Below are positions 38,427 through 41,964 of a stretch of DNA of 41,964 nt, piece by piece. Position numbers and translations under genes: made by a program. The DNA comes from an uncultured Oscillospiraceae bacterium (GTDB lineage Bacteria; Bacillota; Clostridia; Oscillospirales; Oscillospiraceae): assembly GCA_900756575.1 (NCBI GenBank), contig CAAEKQ010000080.1, positions 1-41,964 of the forward strand, read 5' to 3'. How positions within the stretch are numbered: position 1 is the first letter of the stretch; each line of letters starts with the position of its first letter. The notes below the pieces were generated by a model. The model ran no database searches and had not been told where the DNA came from. It saw nothing but the letters and a program-made list of their open reading frames with translations.

Positions 38427-40220
38427 ATGTATTATTCCGCAGGCACTTATGAATCCTTTGCCCACCCCGAGAAGCCCCAGGGTGTGGATAAAAAATCCGC
38501 TTATATCATCGGCACCGGTCTGGCCGGTCTCACCGCAGCCTTCTATCTGGTGCGGGACGGTCAGATGAAGGGTGAGCACATTCATCTGCTGGAGAAGCTG
38601 GATCTGGCCGGCGGCAGCTGCGACGGCCGCAAGGACATCACCAAGGGCTTCTTCATGCGCGGTGGCCGTGAAATGGACAACCATTTTGAGGTCATGTGGG
38701 ATACCTTCCGGGATGTTCCCTCCATTGAGACCCCCGACGTTTCCGTACTGGACGAGTATTATTGGCTCAACAAGCACGACCCCAACTATTCTCTCTGCCG
38801 CGCCACCGTCAACCGCGGTGAGGACGCCCACACGGATCGAAAATTCGAGCTGGATAAGGCGTCGGCACTGGCCCTGTCCAAGCTGTTCCTGACCCCCGAA
38901 AAGGATCTGGAGGACAAGAAGATTTCCGAGGTGCTGCCCGAGTCCTTCTGGAGCACAAACTTCTGGCTGTACTGGCAGACCATGTTTGCATTCCAGCGTT
39001 GGTCCAGCGCATTGGAGATGAAGCGTTACCTCTGCCGCTATGTCCATCACATCGACGGTCTGCCGGATTTCAGTGCCCTCCGGTTCACCAAGTACAACCA
39101 GTATGAGAGCATGATCCTTCCTCTGGTGAAGTATCTGGAGACCCACGGGGTTCGCATTGAATATGGTATGGACGTAAAGAACGTCATCATCGAAACCCAG
39201 GGCGACAAGAAGATTGCCAAGCAAATCGTCTATGTGAAGGACGGTCAGAAGCAGACCATCGACCTCATTGAGGACGATCTGGTGTTCATCACCAACGGCT
39301 GCTGCACTGACACCTCCTGCTACGGCGACCAGACCCATGCCCCCGACCTGACCGGCATTGAAAATGGCAAGGGCGAGTCCTGGGATATGTGGAAGGCCAT
39401 TGCTGCCCAGGTTGAGCACGGTGAATTTGGCAACCCCGATGCATTTTGCAGCGACGTGGAAGCCACCAACTGGATGAGCGCCACCGTGGCCACCTCCAAC
39501 GAGGAAATCATCCGGCACATTATGAACATCTGCCAGCGGGATCCCCGCACCGGCAAGGTGACCACCGGCGGCATCGTCACTGTCAAGGACAGCACCGACA
39601 ACTGGTATCTCTCCTGGACCATCAACCGCCAGCCGCAGTTCAAGGCGCAGGATAAGAACATGGTTCTGATTTGGCTGTACTCTCTGAACACCAACAAGGA
39701 GGGCAACTACGTCAAGAAGGCCATGCGGGACTGCACCGGCGAGGAGGTCTGCCAGGAGTGGTTGTATCACATCGGCGTTTCCGAGGGCAAGATTGCCGAC
39801 CTGGCTAAGAGCGCCTGCAACACCACCACCTGCTTTATGCCCTATATCAACGCATTCTTCCAGCCCCGGAAGGAATCCGACCGGCCCAAGGTGGTTCCGG
39901 AGGGTTCCGTGAACTTCGCCTTCATCGGGCAGTTCGCCGAGACGCCCCGGGATACCATCTTCACCACCGAATATTCCATGCGCACCGGTATGGAGTCGGT
40001 GTATACCCTGCTGGACATTGACCGCGGCGTTCCCGAGGTCTGGGGCAGCAAGTATGATGTAAGAGAACTACTGCGGGCCTGCTACTATGCCATTGACAAG
40101 AAGCCCCTGAGTGAAGCGCCCCTGTCCTTCGCTGAGCGGGAGGTTTTGAAAATCGCCCTGAAGAAGCTCAAGGGCACCGATTTGGAGCTGCTGCTAAAGG
40201 AAAGCGGCCTGATTCAGTAA
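38427..40220 (+). CDS. ohyA: Oleate hydratase (myosin-cross-reactive antigen family)
   Basis: 597 residues from ATG 38427 (AGGAGG 7 nt upstream; an earlier ATG at 38358 lacks one). It adds water to the cis-9 double bond of oleate (and often linoleate), making 10-hydroxystearate, with FAD as structural cofactor, at the membrane surface. Visible are the FAD fold IIGTGLAGLTAAFYLVRDG at about 27-45, EKLDLAGGSCDG, the catalytic-region motif RGGREMDNHFE, FTKYNQYESM with the Tyr proposed to polarise the double bond, and the late motif FIGQFAETPRDTIFTTEYSMRTG. Length and all blocks are as in functional members. It follows a TetR-like regulator and ends in a strong terminator. It probably detoxifies host unsaturated fatty acids in the gut. 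Confidence 0.96.
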   Translation: MYYSAGTYESFAHPEKPQGVDKKSAYIIGTGLAGLTAAFYLVRDGQMKGEHIHLLEKLDLAGGSCDGRKDITKGFFMRGGREMDNHFEVMWDTFRDVPSIETPDVSVLDEYYWLNKHDPNYSLCRATVNRGEDAHTDRKFELDKASALALSKLFLTPEKDLEDKKISEVLPESFWSTNFWLYWQTMFAFQRWSSALEMKRYLCRYVHHIDGLPDFSALRFTKYNQYESMILPLVKYLETHGVRIEYGMDVKNVIIETQGDKKIAKQIVYVKDGQKQTIDLIEDDLVFITNGCCTDTSCYGDQTHAPDLTGIENGKGESWDMWKAIAAQVEHGEFGNPDAFCSDVEATNWMSATVATSNEEIIRHIMNICQRDPRTGKVTTGGIVTVKDSTDNWYLSWTINRQPQFKAQDKNMVLIWLYSLNTNKEGNYVKKAMRDCTGEEVCQEWLYHIGVSEGKIADLAKSACNTTTCFMPYINAFFQPRKESDRPKVVPEGSVNFAFIGQFAETPRDTIFTTEYSMRTGMESVYTLLDIDRGVPEVWGSKYDVRELLRACYYAIDKKPLSEAPLSFAEREVLKIALKKLKGTDLELLLKESGLIQ

Positions 40221-40231
40221 CCCAATATTGC

Positions 40232-40269
40232 AAAGGAGAGGTACACCGCCGGGTGCACCTCTCCTTTTT
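40232..40269 (+). terminator. Terminator of oleate hydratase
   Basis: 11-bp stem AAAGGAGAGGT/ACCTCTCCTTT plus CACC/GGTG inside (one A.C mismatch), then TTG and TTTT. Confidence 0.88.
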
Positions 40270-40272
40270 GTT

Positions 40273-41619
40273 TTATGAATTCTTGACTACGCATTTGCTG
40301 CGCCAGGGGCCGAAGCGATAACGCAGTGCCGCCAGCACCAGACTGTAAATCCAGCTGACCAGATTGCCCCACCAAATGGCCGCCATGCCCACTGGAGTGA
40401 GATACGCCACCAGATAGACGAACACGACCTTAATCACCAGACCGGAGAACGTGTTAAACGCCGTAAACACCACATCGCCGGAGCCCTGGAGCACACCGTT
40501 GATGGAGAAATAAATGCAGAATACCACAAAGGCCAGGGCCACGAACCGGAGGTATGTCACGGCTACATCCCCGGAAGCTCCGGTCACGCCGAAAATTCGC
40601 ACCAGCTGGGGCGCAAAGGGATAGATAATGCCAATGACCGCTGCCACCACCACCAGGCTCATGAGCACCGTTTCCTTAACGGCCTTGGAAATGCGCGACA
40701 GCTTGCCGCCGCCCAGATTCTGCCCGGTAAAAGTTGCCATGCCCATAAAGAATCCCTGAACGGGGATCAGGATGAAGCTCTCAATTCTCGTTGCCGCCGT
40801 GTAGCCTGCGGTGATGTCGAAGTGGTTGATGACCCGCTGGATCGCCATATGGCCCATGGAGACGACGCACTGCTGGAGGGTGGAGGGAATGCCCATTTTC
40901 AGGATCAGCATTCCCATCTCCCCGTCAAACCGCAGCTCGCCCTTGGCAAACCGCAGGGACGTATACCGATGGAACAGATACACCACGCTGACCGCCGCCG
41001 AAAGGATCTGGGAGACCACCGTAGCAACCGCCACGCCCATCACGCCCCAGCCCAGAGCGATCACTGCCAGCATATCGAGAAGAATATTGCACACCGCCGA
41101 TACCAGCAGGAAATACAGCGTTGCCCGGCTGTCGCCCATGGAGCGCAGAATCGCCGCCACAATATTATAGATGAACTGGGCCAAAAGTCCGATGGCATAG
41201 ATTCGGAAATAGAGCTCCGCCTGGGGCAATAGATATTCCTGTACCCCCAGCACCACCCGGAGCAGCCAGCCGGACAGTACGCAGCCCAGAATCGACAGCA
41301 CCACGCCCATGCCGAATAGCAAAATCAGCGAGCTGGCCACTGCCTTTTTCATTTCGTTCATGCGTCCGGCGCCGTAAAACTGCGATACCACCACCGCCGC
41401 GCCGTTGGACATACCCAGGGCAATGGCGGTGAACAGCATGGTCAGCGGGGCACAGGTACCCACCGCCGCCAGAGCCGTTTCTCCCACAAAGTTGCCCACC
41501 ACAATGCCGTCTACGGTATTGTAGAGCTGCTGGAGCAGATTGCCCGCCATCAGCGGCAGGGTAAACAGCAGGATCAGCTTCCACTCGCTGCCCTCCAGCA
41601 TGGTTTTGCTTTGCTTCAT
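40273..41619 (-). CDS. MATE family efflux transporter
   Basis: 448 residues from ATG 41619, the point where similarity to MATE proteins begins (LEGSEWKLILLFTLPLMAGNLLQQLYNTVDGIVVGNFVG). AAAGGAA lies about 11 nt upstream. The frame stays open for 63 further codons, but these run through the promoter and hairpin region and are not protein-like. Twelve helices in two halves; GTCAPLTMLFTAIALGMSNGA and GVSLQ-like turns (MVVSQFYGAGRMNEMKKA form) are usual for the NorM/MepA type. A Na+ or H+ driven exporter, perhaps for bile acids, dyes or peptides. Its neighbour is oleate hydratase, converging, with no shared regulation visible. Second MATE gene in this window; only distantly like the one at 26353-27726. 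Confidence 0.9.
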   Translation of the reverse strand: MKQSKTMLEGSEWKLILLFTLPLMAGNLLQQLYNTVDGIVVGNFVGETALAAVGTCAPLTMLFTAIALGMSNGAAVVVSQFYGAGRMNEMKKAVASSLILLFGMGVVLSILGCVLSGWLLRVVLGVQEYLLPQAELYFRIYAIGLLAQFIYNIVAAILRSMGDSRATLYFLLVSAVCNILLDMLAVIALGWGVMGVAVATVVSQILSAAVSVVYLFHRYTSLRFAKGELRFDGEMGMLILKMGIPSTLQQCVVSMGHMAIQRVINHFDITAGYTAATRIESFILIPVQGFFMGMATFTGQNLGGGKLSRISKAVKETVLMSLVVVAAVIGIIYPFAPQLVRIFGVTGASGDVAVTYLRFVALAFVVFCIYFSINGVLQGSGDVVFTAFNTFSGLVIKVVFVYLVAYLTPVGMAAIWWGNLVSWIYSLVLAALRYRFGPWRSKCVVKNS

Positions 41620-41676
41620 ATGTATTTCGTTTCCTTTCTTTTCCTGTTTCATTTCTCGAAAAAGTCTTTCCTGTAT

Positions 41677-41705
41677 AGTATAACATTCGTTTTCTAAATA
41701 ATCAA
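41677..41705 (-). promoter_or_regulatory. Promoter of the 40273-41619 MATE gene
   Basis: Minus strand -35 TTGATT (41700-41705), 17-bp spacer, -10 TATACT (41677-41682), giving about 50 nt of leader. Confidence 0.78.
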
Positions 41706-41757
41706 TGGATTTTCTGCTTGCTATTTTCCCGTATTCCGTCGTATAATAATGTCTGCT

Positions 41758-41936
41758 GAATAAACCGCTTTGCAGTTTATTCGCGCGGCTTCTGCCGCGC
41801 AATTTCATAAAAACAGCTTTTTTGATGGTTTTTATGAAATTCAGCCATTGTTACAATGCGTATTCCCATTGGCGTATCACGATACGCCAATGGAGGGTGC
41901 AAGGATTTTGGGCAATTCTGCCCAAAATCCTTGCAC
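41758..41936. repeat. Array of perfect hairpins (palindromic element)
   Basis: Within 179 bp there are five consecutive inverted repeats: GAATAAAC/GTTTATTC (41758-41782); GCGCGGC/GCCGCGC (41783-41800, TTCT loop); a 14-bp AATTTCATAAAAAC stem (41801-41841); a 12-bp CCATTGGCGTAT stem (41866-41893, CACG loop); and an 18-bp GTGCAAGGATTTTGGGCA stem (41897-41936, ATTC loop). No gene is visible from 41620 to the window end apart from these and the MATE promoter. The composition is AT-richer than the coding DNA around it. A palindromic repeat family or a transcribed structured RNA would both fit. Confidence 0.85.
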
Positions 41937-41964
41937 ATGAACAAAGCCAATGAGCCTTGAAACG

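Noticed and set aside
41620..41808. 63-codon N-terminal extension of the MATE protein
   Set aside because: It runs through the promoter and first hairpins, and the MATE similarity and ribosome-binding site start at 41619.
41758..41936. CRISPR array
   Set aside because: The stems all differ from each other; there are no direct repeats with equal spacers and no cas gene.

Overview
The window reads as chromosome of a GC-rich (roughly 55-57 % by eye) gut Clostridia-type Firmicute, most likely Oscillospiraceae/Ruminococcaceae-like. The reasons are AGGAGG ribosome-binding sites, sigma-A type promoters with 17-bp spacers, many Ser/Ala/Glu-linker lipoproteins of the large extracellular-sugar-binding type, a K+-dependent membrane pyrophosphatase, an SLH-anchored surface protein and an oleate hydratase gene. 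This is inference from gene content; there is no rRNA to check it. I see no transposase, integrase, phage gene or CRISPR array.

Layout. 1-4305 (+): the end of a surface-polysaccharide operon (glycosyltransferase end, Wzy/ligase-like protein, Wzx-like flippase, acyltransferase 3), closed by a bidirectional terminator. 4338-9141 (-): three paralogous lipoproteins of unknown function. 9312-11060 (-): a solitary solute-binding lipoprotein. 11286-13289 (-): an old-yellow-enzyme/FAD/Fe-S reductase. 13490-14650 (-): phosphopentomutase, divergent from a pyridoxamine-phosphate-oxidase-like gene (14779-15171, +). 15351-18157 (+): a tightly coupled four-gene ABC operon ending in a miniature solute-binding lipoprotein. 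18217-20343 (-): hppA. 20625-25383 (+): a 75-aa orphan gene, a second large solute-binding lipoprotein and an M14 peptidase/InlB-repeat/SLH protein. 25443-27726 (-): a MATE exporter plus lipid kinase pair, divergent from an acyl-CoA-synthetase-like gene (27910-29562, +). 29683-34670 (-): a third large binding lipoprotein, a CmpB-like membrane protein with a coiled-coil tail and an aminopeptidase P. 34812-34887 (+): tRNA-Thr(GGT).

34888-37349 looks like a scarred integration neighbourhood. It holds an inverted 17-nt copy of the tRNA interior, a 47-codon nitroreductase remnant, two unknown genes and an AT-richer APH-like kinase. 37580-40220 (+) is a lipid-stress module: a 37-aa ORF, a TetR-like regulator and oleate hydratase. 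40273-41619 (-) is a second MATE exporter, behind which (41758-41936) stands a dense run of perfect hairpins resembling a repeated palindromic element.

The best candidates for something undescribed are the ABC operon whose binding protein has lost its middle (about 400 residues) but kept both ends; the mosaic three-lipoprotein cluster; the tRNA-Thr self-complementary downstream element; and the hairpin array at the window end. Where two start codons were possible I chose by Shine-Dalgarno spacing, and several starts here are GTG or TTG.
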